Positions 1 to 9,600 of a stretch of 39,391 nucleotides of DNA are shown piece after piece. Where the stretch lies: NCBI GenBank assembly GCA_018668595.1, contig JABJCP010000042.1, forward strand, positions 1 to 39,391, written 5' to 3'. Position 1 is the stretch's first letter, and the number at the start of each line of letters is the position of its first letter. The translations under genes and the position numbers were made by a program. This DNA is from Candidatus Woesearchaeota archaeon (lineage in GTDB: Archaea; Nanobdellota; Nanobdellia; Woesearchaeales; UBA11576). The notes below the pieces were generated by a model. That model searched no databases, had not been told where the DNA came from, and saw only the letters and a program-made list of their open reading frames with translations.

Positions 1-29
1 AAAAAAACAAATTGTATTCGATACTCCCT

Positions 30-749
30 CTATCTTCCCTTCTGAATTCTATAAATCTTTGAAGGAATTAAATCCATTATTCGAATAACTATATACATAA
101 ATGGAGTATCCAATATTGCTACCAATACTTTAGCCAGCCAACCTCCTAAAATAATCATAGGAAGCTGTGCAGTTGGAAAAATACCATAAAAAGCTAACAA
201 AGTAAACATAGTAGTGTCTATTGCTTGACTAACTATTGTTGATGCATTATTTCGCAGCCACATATGTTTTCCTTTGGTAATTTTTTTCCAAAAATGAAAA
301 GCCCAAACATCATGTGATTGACTTACAAAATAAGTTACCACACTCGCTATTGCTATTCTTGGCGTTAATCCCAATACAGAATCAAACATTGTTCCCAACT
401 CTTTAGCAAATGGCGCCGCATCCCACGATATTACTATGAATATTGACACAATAAATAATACATTTGCAAATACTCCACACCATACAGCTCGTTTTGCTTC
501 TTTCTTTCCCCATTTTTCAGATATAATATCTGTTATCAAGAAAGTAACTGAAAACGCAATAATTCCTCCTGCAACTGTAAATGGACCAAATTGAACGATT
601 TTTGCAGCCAATACATTAGCAATAACTGCCATTGCAGCCATTGTTCCTATCAGAAACTCAACTCCAAACTTCTTACCAAGTATTCCTGCTATCGAAGTTA
701 GAACTAGAGTTGCTAATATCCAAATTATCACTAAAATAATACTTGTCAT
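30..749 (-). CDS. Queuosine/archaeosine precursor transporter, YhhQ (DUF165/QPTR) family
   Basis: A 239-aa polytopic membrane protein with about six hydrophobic segments. Family hallmarks are visible: the ITDIISEKWGKKEA stretch after the third membrane segment, the KGKHMWLRNNASTIVSQAID motif near residues 160-180, and a C-terminal LDTPFMY segment. Members of this family import deazapurine precursors of queuosine. In archaea the likely cargo is preQ0 or a related base for archaeosine in tRNA; substrate here is inferred. The start codon lies 27 nt from a palindromic TATA box shared with the divergent TrmB-type regulator, so the mRNA is probably leaderless. That shared promoter suggests, but does not prove, control by the neighbour. 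The length is normal for the family. Confidence 0.88.
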   Translation of the reverse strand: MTSIILVIIWILATLVLTSIAGILGKKFGVEFLIGTMAAMAVIANVLAAKIVQFGPFTVAGGIIAFSVTFLITDIISEKWGKKEAKRAVWCGVFANVLFIVSIFIVISWDAAPFAKELGTMFDSVLGLTPRIAIASVVTYFVSQSHDVWAFHFWKKITKGKHMWLRNNASTIVSQAIDTTMFTLLAFYGIFPTAQLPMIILGGWLAKVLVAILDTPFMYIVIRIMDLIPSKIYRIQKGR

Positions 750-770
750 GACTACTGGTGCGTTACCACA

Positions 771-780
771 AAATTTAAAT
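771..780. promoter_or_regulatory. Shared palindromic TATA box for two divergent leaderless genes
   Basis: ATTTAAAT at 773-780 is self-complementary. It lies 27 nt from the ATG at 749 (minus strand) and about 30 nt from the ATG at 806 (plus strand), the usual archaeal TATA-to-start distance in both directions. Two short inverted repeats flank it: TGGT-GCGTT-ACCA at 756-768 and TCCC-TGAT-GGGA at 789-800. Both are plausible operator half-site pairs for the adjacent TrmB-type regulator; this is inference. Confidence 0.6.
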
Positions 781-805
781 ATGAGTCCTCCCTGATGGGA
801 ATACT

Positions 806-1543
806 ATGGACAAATACAAAGAAAAATTAAGATTCCTTGGACTTACAAACAACGAGGTTGATGTTTACATAACATTATTGAAAAATCCAAAATCAACCGG
901 CGCATTAATCAAAAGATCGACAAGCATCTCAAATTCAAGAGTATATTCTTCGCTAGATACATTAATTGGAAAAGGTCTAGTCACATATGAACGAATTTCA
1001 ACAGGAAGATTGTTTAGCGCAGTAAATCCCGAGATGTTAAATCAATTAGTCAACGATCGAAAACAAGAAATAAACAAATTAGTTCCTGAACTTCAATCAT
1101 TACAAAATTTCAAAGAAATTTCTACTAAAACAGAAGTTTATGAAGGATTAAATGGATTCAATACAGCATTAAATAAATTTTTAGAATGCAAAGATAAAAG
1201 TAAAATAGATATTTTAGCATTTTCAAACATCGCATACAAAGGTAACAAATTAATCAATCTTCTAAAACGAATAAATCACAAATTAATTCTTAAAAAAATG
1301 AAGATTAGAGTATTAGCAGATCACGACAGTCCAATAAGAAATATGCCTCATTATCAAAAAAATACTTCTGTAAAATACATGCCGAAAGGATATGTTAGTC
1401 CATCAGCAATAGACATTTGTGAAGATAAAATTTGCATATTTATATGGGGAGATAAACCTTATGCATTTTTTATTCAAAACCAAGAAGTTGCAGACGGGTT
1501 TAAAAGTTATTTCAATTTTCTTTGGAGCATTGCAAAAAAATAA
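806..1543 (+). CDS. TrmB-family transcriptional regulator
   Basis: A 245-aa protein. The N-terminal ~75 residues form a winged helix-turn-helix of the TrmB type (LGLTNNEVDVYITLLKNP..., then a recognition region with SNSRVYSSLDTLIGKGLV). A short helical linker follows (about 78-105). The C-terminal ~140 residues match the phospholipase-D-like sensor part of many TrmB regulators and end in hydrophobic strands (ICIFIWGDKPYAFFI). TrmB proteins bind sugars or other small metabolites and control transport genes. The gene is divergent from a putative deazapurine transporter and shares its TATA box, so that transporter is the most likely target. The effector cannot be read from the sequence. The start is leaderless by TATA spacing. 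Confidence 0.85.
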   Translation: MDKYKEKLRFLGLTNNEVDVYITLLKNPKSTGALIKRSTSISNSRVYSSLDTLIGKGLVTYERISTGRLFSAVNPEMLNQLVNDRKQEINKLVPELQSLQNFKEISTKTEVYEGLNGFNTALNKFLECKDKSKIDILAFSNIAYKGNKLINLLKRINHKLILKKMKIRVLADHDSPIRNMPHYQKNTSVKYMPKGYVSPSAIDICEDKICIFIWGDKPYAFFIQNQEVADGFKSYFNFLWSIAKK

Positions 1544-1570
1544 CAAACAAACAAAAAATAAACAACAACA

Positions 1571-1613
1571 AACAAAAAAATAAAAAAATAAAAAAATAAA
1601 AAAATAAAAGAAA
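1571..1613 (-). terminator. T-rich tract downstream of tRNA-Thr
   Basis: On the minus strand the tRNA-Thr 3' end is followed by several runs of 6-7 T separated by single A residues. Archaeal RNA polymerase terminates at such U-tracts. Read on the plus strand the same DNA is A-rich and lies just after the TrmB-type gene. Confidence 0.55.
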
Positions 1614-1617
1614 TGTA

Positions 1618-1726
1618 AGCCTCGAGCGAGATTTGAACTCGCGACCTCGCGCTTTCTGTTAGTAACAATAAATAAAATCCATCATCACAATACCAAGCGC
1701 GCGCTATACGACTAAGCCACCGAGGC
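1618..1726 (-). tRNA. tRNA-Thr (GGU anticodon) with a 37-nt intron
   Basis: The acceptor stem is GCCTCGG paired with TCGAGGC (six Watson-Crick pairs and one G-U). The T arm is GCGAG-TTCAAAT-CTCGC and the anticodon stem is CGCGC/GCGCG. The anticodon GGT lies at 1692-1694 (minus strand). An intron of about 37 nt (1654-1690) follows position 37, the usual archaeal site; the junction can shift by one A without changing the product. Discriminator base U73 fits archaeal tRNA-Thr and CCA is not encoded. A TATA box on the minus strand near 1760-1770 is correctly spaced. The D-stem has one mismatch and the D-loop is short. The predicted splice helix is not the canonical 3-4-3 bulge-helix-bulge: TTGGTA pairs with TACTAA and leaves an enlarged 3' bulge. 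Confidence 0.9.
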
Positions 1727-1823
1727 AGGTTTACCACTTTGACTAAATTTTCAAATCCTATTTAAATATGTTGCTTTTTAGACAAAACAAATTGTAACTA
1801 CTTAAAAATACTTAAAAATAGAA

Positions 1824-1836
1824 ATCTTTAAATATG
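1824..1836 (+). promoter_or_regulatory. Probable TATA box of the 713-aa coiled-coil protein gene
   Basis: A TTTAAATATG box lies about 75-85 nt upstream of the ATG at 1910, implying a 5' leader of roughly 50 nt. Assigned by composition and spacing only. Confidence 0.4.
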
Positions 1837-1909
1837 TGCTCGAATTATTCTTATAAGATATTAAAAACGAGTAATATCTCAATACTTAATAATTTTACTG
1901 GGGGGTAAA

Positions 1910-4051
1910 ATGACAGACGAATCTAACAAAACAAATCCATCTCTAGAAAATATCCTATTTGTAGGAGGACCATTTAGCGATGTTTCTCAAAAAATCAAAG
2001 ATCATTTTAATTGGTTCGAGAATACATACCAAAATGAAAAAGCAACAGTTCTTTATTTTTCAAAGGCAGCCGAACTTATAACAGGAATCCAAGATTTAAC
2101 AGAAAATCAAAAAATAGCAGGAATTATTTCTGAAATAAATTATGATGCTCCAAGCATATTAGCAACTTATGATTTAGGCGACGAGGTAGATTATGGCACT
2201 GACGATCATGAAGGTGTAATGCTGTTTGTAAAATTAAAAGAATTAGATGCATTTAAATTATTAATTTCTGAATATGCAGAACCTAACGACTTAAATGAAG
2301 ATATAAACAAAGGCGTGGATTCAAAGCAAAAACAAGTTTCAATAATCAACTCCGACGAGATAAATACAATAGAAAAATTATTTAATACATACCACTGCAT
2401 TCAATCAAAAGTACAAGAAGAGCAGCAAGTAGAATCTGAACCTATTAAAGAAATCACAATATTGGAAGGAGAACCTATTGAAGAAAGTACAACAGGAAAA
2501 CAAGTTGAACCCGAAGAACCCTCCAAATTAAAAATTGAGCCTGAAGAAATTAAAATTGCTCAAGATCCAATTATAGAAGTTCCAAAAGAAGAGTTAGGCG
2601 AAATTTCAAAACCTTATGAACAAATGAATGCTGAAGAAGTAGATTCTATTGGAAAAGCATTGATTGCAGATCCCAATTTTGGAGTGCCTGGCGAAGAAAA
2701 AGTAATATGTTTAGGACCTCAACAAATCACAGTCGACGAACCAGTTGCAGAAGAATCTGCACAAATTGAATCTATTGAGCAAAAACCAATAGTTCAAAAA
2801 GTAGAAACAAATAAACCAATTTTAGAAGAAAAACCCACAAAAGAATTAAACGAAAATATCGAAGAAATAAAATTAACTGAAAATAATGAAGATAAAAAAA
2901 ATGATCTAGAGGATCAACAAGTCGGAGGAGTTAAAATGGAAAATGGTGATGATTCAAAAAGTTTTATAGACAATCACAAAAGCAAACTTATTGGAGGAGT
3001 AGTTGCAGCAGCATTTGCAGGACTTATTGGAGGAGGAGTATTATGGTACGATAATACTGTCAAAGACAATAAAGAAGACCATTTACAAAAAATTGAAAGT
3101 ATTCTTACACAAAGTGTTAATGCAAACCAAATATCAGAAACTCAATCAGGATTTATTAAATCAAAATTCGATGATGTTGCTAGATCTGATGCTGGAAGTA
3201 TCAAAAAACTAAATGCAAAGCGTGAACAAGTTAAAGAATCTATTAAAGAATATACTCAGTTAAACGCAACATTCAAAACACTTGCAAACGAAGCAGACGT
3301 GGTAGCAAGCCCAGATGAATTAAACAAAATTCAATTAGGTTCAGTTAATACTTATTTGGAAACTAGAAGATTTTGTAATCCATTAAAAATAACAAACGGC
3401 GCTTGTACTGAAAGTCTAGACGACATCGCAACACTTAATGTTAAAGAAATAAATAAAAAGAATACTGATTTATCAAATCAAATTACAAATGCAATGAAAA
3501 AAATGAACCCTAAAGAAATTGCTTCTGCAAAGCCCATGTTAGAAGGACTAACTGCGACATTGCAAGAAGTTAATTCATCTTATGCAGCATTTGAATATAT
3601 GTTAGAAGAAGGAAAAACTGCTGAAGAAATGAGTGCAAATATTATTACAGCATACAAAACAGTATTCGAATTAGCTGTTGACGCAGATAAACTTCTTGGT
3701 GAAGAAGAAACTAATTTATCTCAAAATTATGATAAATTAACTAAAGATCACAAAAAACTAGGCGAAGATTATAGAACAATTCAGACAGAATTAGATGATA
3801 TTAGAAAAGCTCAAGCAGACGACAATAACAACAGCTGGAAACAAATGTATAATTTAGAGCAACAAAGAGCAAATGGACTTGCAACTGAAAAAGCAACTCT
3901 ACAAGCAAACTATGATACACTTAAAGCTGAAAAAAAATCATTAGAAACTCAAGCTAAAAAATGTACGCGCAAAAGAACAAGAAAAACTAAGAAAAAAGAA
4001 ACAGAACCAGTAGTTGAAAAAATTTATGTTCCACAGCGAAGTAATTTTTAA
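1910..4051 (+). CDS. Single-pass membrane protein with long C-terminal coiled coil; unknown function
   Basis: 713 aa; I do not recognise a named family. Residues 10-110 look like a small alpha/beta domain (ILFVGGPFSDVSQKIKDHF, then ATVLYFSKAAELI). Residues 160-340 are Glu/Pro/Ile-rich, acidic and probably disordered. A membrane segment lies near 357-380 (LIGGVVAAAFAGLIGGGVLWY). The rest is mostly helical with coiled-coil heptads (about 385-690), contains the only paired cysteines (FCNP...GACT, about 488-499), and ends in a Lys/Arg-rich patch with KKCTRKRTRK. Basic residues before the membrane segment suggest N-terminus in and coiled coil outside. The gene opens a block of envelope genes, so a tethering or spacer role is plausible inference. 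An internal start at 2936 may make a shorter form. Confidence 0.75.
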   Translation: MTDESNKTNPSLENILFVGGPFSDVSQKIKDHFNWFENTYQNEKATVLYFSKAAELITGIQDLTENQKIAGIISEINYDAPSILATYDLGDEVDYGTDDHEGVMLFVKLKELDAFKLLISEYAEPNDLNEDINKGVDSKQKQVSIINSDEINTIEKLFNTYHCIQSKVQEEQQVESEPIKEITILEGEPIEESTTGKQVEPEEPSKLKIEPEEIKIAQDPIIEVPKEELGEISKPYEQMNAEEVDSIGKALIADPNFGVPGEEKVICLGPQQITVDEPVAEESAQIESIEQKPIVQKVETNKPILEEKPTKELNENIEEIKLTENNEDKKNDLEDQQVGGVKMENGDDSKSFIDNHKSKLIGGVVAAAFAGLIGGGVLWYDNTVKDNKEDHLQKIESILTQSVNANQISETQSGFIKSKFDDVARSDAGSIKKLNAKREQVKESIKEYTQLNATFKTLANEADVVASPDELNKIQLGSVNTYLETRRFCNPLKITNGACTESLDDIATLNVKEINKKNTDLSNQITNAMKKMNPKEIASAKPMLEGLTATLQEVNSSYAAFEYMLEEGKTAEEMSANIITAYKTVFELAVDADKLLGEEETNLSQNYDKLTKDHKKLGEDYRTIQTELDDIRKAQADDNNNSWKQMYNLEQQRANGLATEKATLQANYDTLKAEKKSLETQAKKCTRKRTRKTKKKETEPVVEKIYVPQRSNF
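2924..2938 (+). promoter_or_regulatory. Internal ribosome-binding site and in-frame ATG
   Basis: GGAGGAG followed by TTAAA and an ATG at 2936, in frame with the surrounding gene (codon 343). Translation from here would give a 371-aa protein whose membrane segment becomes an N-terminal signal anchor, leaving only the coiled-coil part. The ribosome-binding site is much better than the one at the upstream start at 1910, which has only a G-run. Confidence 0.45.
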
Positions 4052-4315
4052 TTAATCAATACTATATATTAATTTTTTTAATTTCTTTTTTAATCAATTT
4101 ATATCATTGCTTACAACAATAAAATCCACCCAAAAAAAGAGTTACCACAATACAATACTAAAATTTCAGAAATATTTATATATGAGTACGGTTTAGTGGT
4201 AATTTGTAAGTTAGGGGTGGCTTAAAAAGCCAATATTAATTCAAACAACACAAAAAAGAGCTGATTAAACTTATTTAACGATATACTAAGCTATTTGGCG
4301 GCTAAATACTGAAAA
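4052..4315 (+). promoter_or_regulatory. Intergenic leader: T-rich tract, TATA box and hairpin
   Basis: After the stop at 4051 there are T-runs (about 4070-4092) that could terminate transcription. A TATA box (AATATTTATATATG) lies at 4170-4183, giving a leader of about 110 nt for the next gene. A perfect small hairpin, TGGCTT-AAA-AAGCCA, occupies 4218-4232. No coding signal is visible here. Confidence 0.45.
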
Positions 4316-6595
4316 ATGGAAAATCAGCACAAATTAACTAAAACTATAGATACGAAAGTAGAGAATTCTAAATTTAATTTCTTGAAAAAAGCAAGTAAAA
4401 AATTAGCTACTGCTGCAACAATTATTAGTGCACCTTTAATTCTTTTGAGTGCAAGTAATGCTCTTGCAGAGGATAAACCAGAAAAAAATCCAGAACCAAA
4501 TTATGCACAAATGGTGGCTGAAATGTCTCAAACGCCTGAATGTAAATCAGTTACAGATGACAAAGGAATAAGTGGTAAAGAACTAATTACTGCAACCGAT
4601 TTACTTAGAACTAATTCAGATATTCAACCATTCAATAGTCAACTTCTTTGCGCAATTGCAAAAGATGAACCATTACAAATAGGAATTAAAAAAGGAGAAT
4701 CAATTAATCAAGCTGTTGATGATCTTTTAGCAAATCATTCATACTTCAAATCAGTTGACGAAACTAAAAAACCCGAAGTTAAAAACACTTTATTCCAAGG
4801 ATTAAATAAAAAAGGATATAGAGTATTTGATAAACCAATTATTCAACACGCGAAAATAACTATTTCTGATAACACTTTAGTTGATATGTATAGAAAAAGT
4901 TTAGGACTTTCAACTCTTGTCGAAAAAAGATCCAAAGATGAACATAAAAAAACTATCGAATTAGAACTTCTTAGATCAAGTAAAGAAACTGAACAGTTAA
5001 TGAGAGACCACAAAACTCCTGAATTTATTGCGAAATATTTTACAACTAAAATAGAAACTCTTCATGAAAAAGGTTTTGGCGGAACTAAAAAACCTATTGA
5101 AGAACAACTAATATCAACAGAAAAACAAAATTTAATGAGAACATTAAATATGTATCGTCCAGTACATAAAGAATATCAAAAAAAGAAACCCAGAGGACAC
5201 GTGCGTTTAGGAGGTGCATATGCTAAACTTCTTGGTGAAGATTCTAATTCATACAATTTAGGCGTTAACTTAAGAATTGCTAATGATTATTTTAACCTTA
5301 CAGGACTTGGTTTTTTCCAACAACCATTCCTAACCTCACTTGAAATCGATAAAAATCAAGGCGGAGGAATTATTGATTTTACTGTTCCTAATAAACATAG
5401 AGCATTGCTCATGGTTTCAACAAAAAACAGCAGTATGCACAATAGTTACTTAACTTCTGATAATGATCAACAAACAGATAGTTTGGATAGTTCTGAATTT
5501 TATCTTCTTACAGGAGGACATACAACTCTTGGAAAATTTAGACTAGGTCTTTTGTATGGTCTTGCAAATACAAGTGCTAAAAACGATTCGTCAGTAACTT
5601 TAGATAGAACAGATACATTAAATGATCGTGCACAAGACGAAGGTGGCGTTGTTGCACAAACAAATATTACAACAAAAACAAATGGAACTGTCGATGCACT
5701 TTCTGATATTTTATCTCAAGCACATTTGCTAGAATTAATGTTAGGATATTCAAATAAGGGATTTGTTATAGGTCCTTATGGTGATATTTTTATTACAAAT
5801 TCTAGCAGTGCAGTAAAAACTACAACTAATTTAGAATCAGTAACCACAGGTACTGCTAAGCTCACAATCGACGAAGAAGTTGTTGATCAACAAGAAATTG
5901 GAGATACTGCAATAACAAATGAAACTCAATCTTCAAAAGAAAATAAAGATGAACTTAATTGGGGTGTAGGACTTAGACTGCGAATCCCTTATGCTAAAGG
6001 TACAGGATTATTTAGTGCTAAATTAGGATATGATTCTGCTAGTGAAGGTGTTCCACTTACTGGTTTTCTTCTTTGGACTCAAAACTTCGGCGGAATAGAA
6101 CCTCTTGTTCAAGTAGGGAAAATAGGAGATAACTATTTAGGACGATTAATGATTTTTACAGATAAAGATAACAAACAGCTTGACAGAATTACTAATATTT
6201 ATGAAACAAATGCATTTTTTGAAACTGTTGCTTTAGATCCTCGTTTAAGAGATTTTTATTTCAAAGATTCATTCAACTTGTTAACGCACAATCTTAAAGG
6301 AATGTTTGGAGGTGGAAGTCTAAAAGTTAATGCAGTTCCAAGTAACAGAGAAGATTTAACAGGCGGAGATTCGACTAAACGAGAAGTATTATTCGATGCT
6401 AATATTGGTTACAATGATCCTAGATATGCAGGTGGTTTTTTAGATTATAATCATGATAATAAACAAATAAGAGCTGTACTAAATATTAATGCTATTCCTC
6501 ATGTAAATTTACAAATATTAGGTGGTTCAGGAGAAGTGGAGCCTAAACAAGAAAGAGATGTACATATAGGTGCAAACGCTACTTATGAATTTTAG
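4316..6595 (+). CDS. Secreted protein with predicted outer-membrane-type beta-barrel C-terminus
   Basis: 759 aa; no named family recognised. A Lys-rich n-region and a hydrophobic stretch (residues 33-48) end in ALA with Glu next, a signal peptidase I-like site after residue 51. Residues 56-290 are mostly helical, with two cysteines. From about residue 293 to the end the protein changes to Gly- and aromatic-rich, strand-like segments with alternating polarity (GHVRLGGAYAKLL, FRLGLLYGLANTSA, LLELMLGYSNKGFVIGPYG, ELNWGVGLRLRIP). It ends in HIGANATYEF, with a C-terminal Phe as in bacterial outer-membrane barrels. It could instead be a soluble or surface-layer beta structure. A stand-alone TATA box sits upstream, and the giant PKD gene follows by 82 nt. 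Confidence 0.7.
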   Translation: MENQHKLTKTIDTKVENSKFNFLKKASKKLATAATIISAPLILLSASNALAEDKPEKNPEPNYAQMVAEMSQTPECKSVTDDKGISGKELITATDLLRTNSDIQPFNSQLLCAIAKDEPLQIGIKKGESINQAVDDLLANHSYFKSVDETKKPEVKNTLFQGLNKKGYRVFDKPIIQHAKITISDNTLVDMYRKSLGLSTLVEKRSKDEHKKTIELELLRSSKETEQLMRDHKTPEFIAKYFTTKIETLHEKGFGGTKKPIEEQLISTEKQNLMRTLNMYRPVHKEYQKKKPRGHVRLGGAYAKLLGEDSNSYNLGVNLRIANDYFNLTGLGFFQQPFLTSLEIDKNQGGGIIDFTVPNKHRALLMVSTKNSSMHNSYLTSDNDQQTDSLDSSEFYLLTGGHTTLGKFRLGLLYGLANTSAKNDSSVTLDRTDTLNDRAQDEGGVVAQTNITTKTNGTVDALSDILSQAHLLELMLGYSNKGFVIGPYGDIFITNSSSAVKTTTNLESVTTGTAKLTIDEEVVDQQEIGDTAITNETQSSKENKDELNWGVGLRLRIPYAKGTGLFSAKLGYDSASEGVPLTGFLLWTQNFGGIEPLVQVGKIGDNYLGRLMIFTDKDNKQLDRITNIYETNAFFETVALDPRLRDFYFKDSFNLLTHNLKGMFGGGSLKVNAVPSNREDLTGGDSTKREVLFDANIGYNDPRYAGGFLDYNHDNKQIRAVLNINAIPHVNLQILGGSGEVEPKQERDVHIGANATYEF

Positions 6596-6599
6596 TTCA

Positions 6600-6611
6600 A
6601 ATGTTTAAATA
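6600..6611 (+). promoter_or_regulatory. Candidate TATA box before the giant PKD protein gene
   Basis: ATGTTTAAATAA sits just after the stop at 6595 and about 70 nt upstream of the ATG at 6678. The stretch between holds a T7 run near 6639-6645. Either an independent promoter or plain AT-rich spacer. Confidence 0.3.
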
Positions 6612-6677
6612 ATTAGATGATTAAATAATTAAATAATTTTTTTCAATAAATTAATCATTAAAATACTGGTCGAAAAA

Positions 6678-9600
6678 ATGCTTAAAAAAAATAAGAAAAT
6701 GAATAAATCCGAAAAAAACAAAAAAAGTCTACTAAATAAATTAGTTACACAATTTATTATTTTAATATTTATTATGGGAATGGTTCCGCTAAATGCAGCA
6801 GCACTTCCTGATTTAAAACCTACTTGTAGTTTAATGGCCAGTTCTAATGAAGTTGAAACAGTATTAGTTCTTACAGCTACATCAACAGATTTTTTTGAAA
6901 ATGCAGGAATTAAATCAATTAAAATTTATGAAGATGGAAATATACTAAGTACTAAAAGTTGTTATGGATACACATCTTGTGTTTATACTAAAACAGTAAT
7001 TTATAGTTCTCCAGGAACTCACGAATATTATGCAATTGCAAAAGATAATTCAGGTAAAACAACTCAATCTCAAACTAAGGAAGTTACATTTTTAGGAACT
7101 AATAATGCTCCTGATATTTACGAACATTCTCCAGACCAATCAACAATAGAATTTGAAGAATCCGAGTCTTATGAATTCACAATTCTTGCTAGTGATGCTG
7201 ATTGGGATTTATTAACATATGAATGGTTTGAAGATTCTACTAAAATTTTTGGTGCTACTCAAAAAACATACACTCTTCAAAAAAATGTCGAGGGTATTGA
7301 AGAAAATTTTAATTTAATTGTTAAAGTAAGTGATGGCGAAGGAGGCTTTGCCAGCAAAGCATGGGACATTACTATATTAGATACTGTTCCAGAAATTGAT
7401 TTTAATTCTTATGATACTATAATTACAGAGGGAGAAAGTGCATCTTTCCAAGTTATTGCTAGTGCTTATGATGGACTTGCAGATTATTCATGGAATTTTG
7501 GAGATGGCGAAGTTATGGATGCTACTGCTCAAAATAATGTTGCGCACACTTATGAAGAAAGCGGAGTTTTTACAGTTACTGCTACTGCTAGAGATACAGA
7601 AGGTGATGAATCTTCTGCCAGCATCCAAGTTACGGTAAGTGATGTTGATCCGAATATTATTGAATTAACATGCGATACTCCAATCACAGAAGGTGAAGAA
7701 ACAACTTGTACAATTACTGCAGAAAATGGAAATGAATTTGATAAAGTTGATTATTTTGAATGGGATTTTAACGATGGTTCAGATCCTATTCAAACACAAG
7801 CTATGTCTAGATCTTATCCTTTTGTAAGTTCTGCAACTCACGAGTATGACCAAAATGGAGGTTATACAATTACTGTTACTGTTTTTGATGAAGATAGTTC
7901 TATTGATCAAACTGCATTTATTGTTGTAGAAGATACTGAACCTATTGCAGATTTTGAATTCGAACCTGTTAATCCTTTTGAACACCAAGATGTTCAATTT
8001 ACCGATCTTTCAACACCTGGTCACGACGAGATTGTTGAGTGGACTTGGATTTTTGATGATGGCACATCTTCTCAGGATCAAAATCCTATAAAATCATTTG
8101 ATGATGGTACGCATCTAATCACTTTAACTGTTACTGATAGTGATAATTCAGCAGATACTATTCAAAAAAATATTGATGTTCAAATTAATGCGCCCAGTGT
8201 AATTTCTTTTACTGCACAACCAACACAAGGTGTTGAAGCTTTAGATGTTGATTTTGTTTGTGAGTTTGAAGGATTAGATAGTCCTTTCGATTATGAAATT
8301 GATTTTGGCGACGCAACTCCTTTAGAAACTGGACAAACTGACGAAGGAATTGCTCAAGCAAGCCATACTTATCTTGCAGATGATATTTATACTGCTACTT
8401 GTACTGTTTACGATTCAGACGCAGATAGTGATTCTGCTACAATAGATATTACTGTTACAAATAATCCTCCTGAAGTTTCTTTCACTGCAGATGTAAGTTC
8501 AGGTCCTGAAGAATTAAATGTAGAATTTGAATGTGAAATCACATTTGGAAATAGTCCTTTTGATTATGAAATTGATTTTGACGACGCAACTCCTATTGAA
8601 TCTGGTCAAACTGAAAATAGTTTTTTAACTTCTCACTCTTACTTAAATGGAAATTATAATCCTACTTGTACAATAACTGATGCTGATGGAGATATTATTA
8701 GTGATAGTACTTCGGTTTTAGTTGCAGATAGTATTCCTGAAAATGTAGATTTTACATATGAACCTATTGAAGATATTGAAGAGCAAACTCTTGTTCAATT
8801 TTCTGGTACTGCTGATGCTTTTGATGAACCTTTAACATGGAGTTGGGATTTTGATGAAGATGGAATTGAAGATAGCGACGAGCAAAACCCTTCATTCTTT
8901 TTTGAGTCTGATGGAATTTATATGGTTACTATGACTGTTACAGATAGTGATGGTAGCGAAGTTAGTGTTTCAAAAGATATTGATATTCTTAATAATGCTC
9001 CTGAAGTTACAATTACTGTAGAACCAATTAAAGGTACTGAACCGTTAGATATTGACGTCCAATGTGATATTTCTGGAGGAAATGCACCTTATGATTATGA
9101 ATTAGAATTTGGTAATGCAGATGGTATTTCTGGTCAAACAGATCAACTACAATTTTTTGGAGTTTATACTTACAATGAAAATGGCGATTATGTTGTTACT
9201 TGTACTGTAACTGATGTTGATGGAGATATTATTGAAGCTTCTGAAATGATTCAAGTTATTGATAGTGTTCCTGAAAATGTAGATTTTACTTTTACAGATA
9301 ATAATGATGATTTAATTTATGAAACTGAAGAAGTTTTCTTTAGTTCAACTTTTGATGTTTATGATGTTCCGGTTACCTTACAATGGGATTTTGGTGATGA
9401 AACTGTTTTAGAAGATGCTAATGTAGATGAAACACACACTTATGCTACAGATGGACTTTATACAATTACTCTAACTGTTACAGATAGCGACGGTAGCGAA
9501 GTAAGTGTTTCAAAAGATGTTGAAGTTCTTAATAATGCTCCAACATCAACAATCATTAGTGATATTGACTCTGGAACAGAACCTTTAGAAGTTAATTTTG

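Noticed and set aside
1561..1612. A/T tandem tract (AAAAAAT-like) as a functional microsatellite
   Set aside because: Better explained as the T-rich terminator of the minus-strand tRNA-Thr.
1507..1737. A 76-codon open frame on the minus strand over the tRNA-Thr gene
   Set aside because: It reads through the tRNA and the T-rich tract, giving a Phe/Tyr-only low-complexity tail; it is a by-product of the tRNA.
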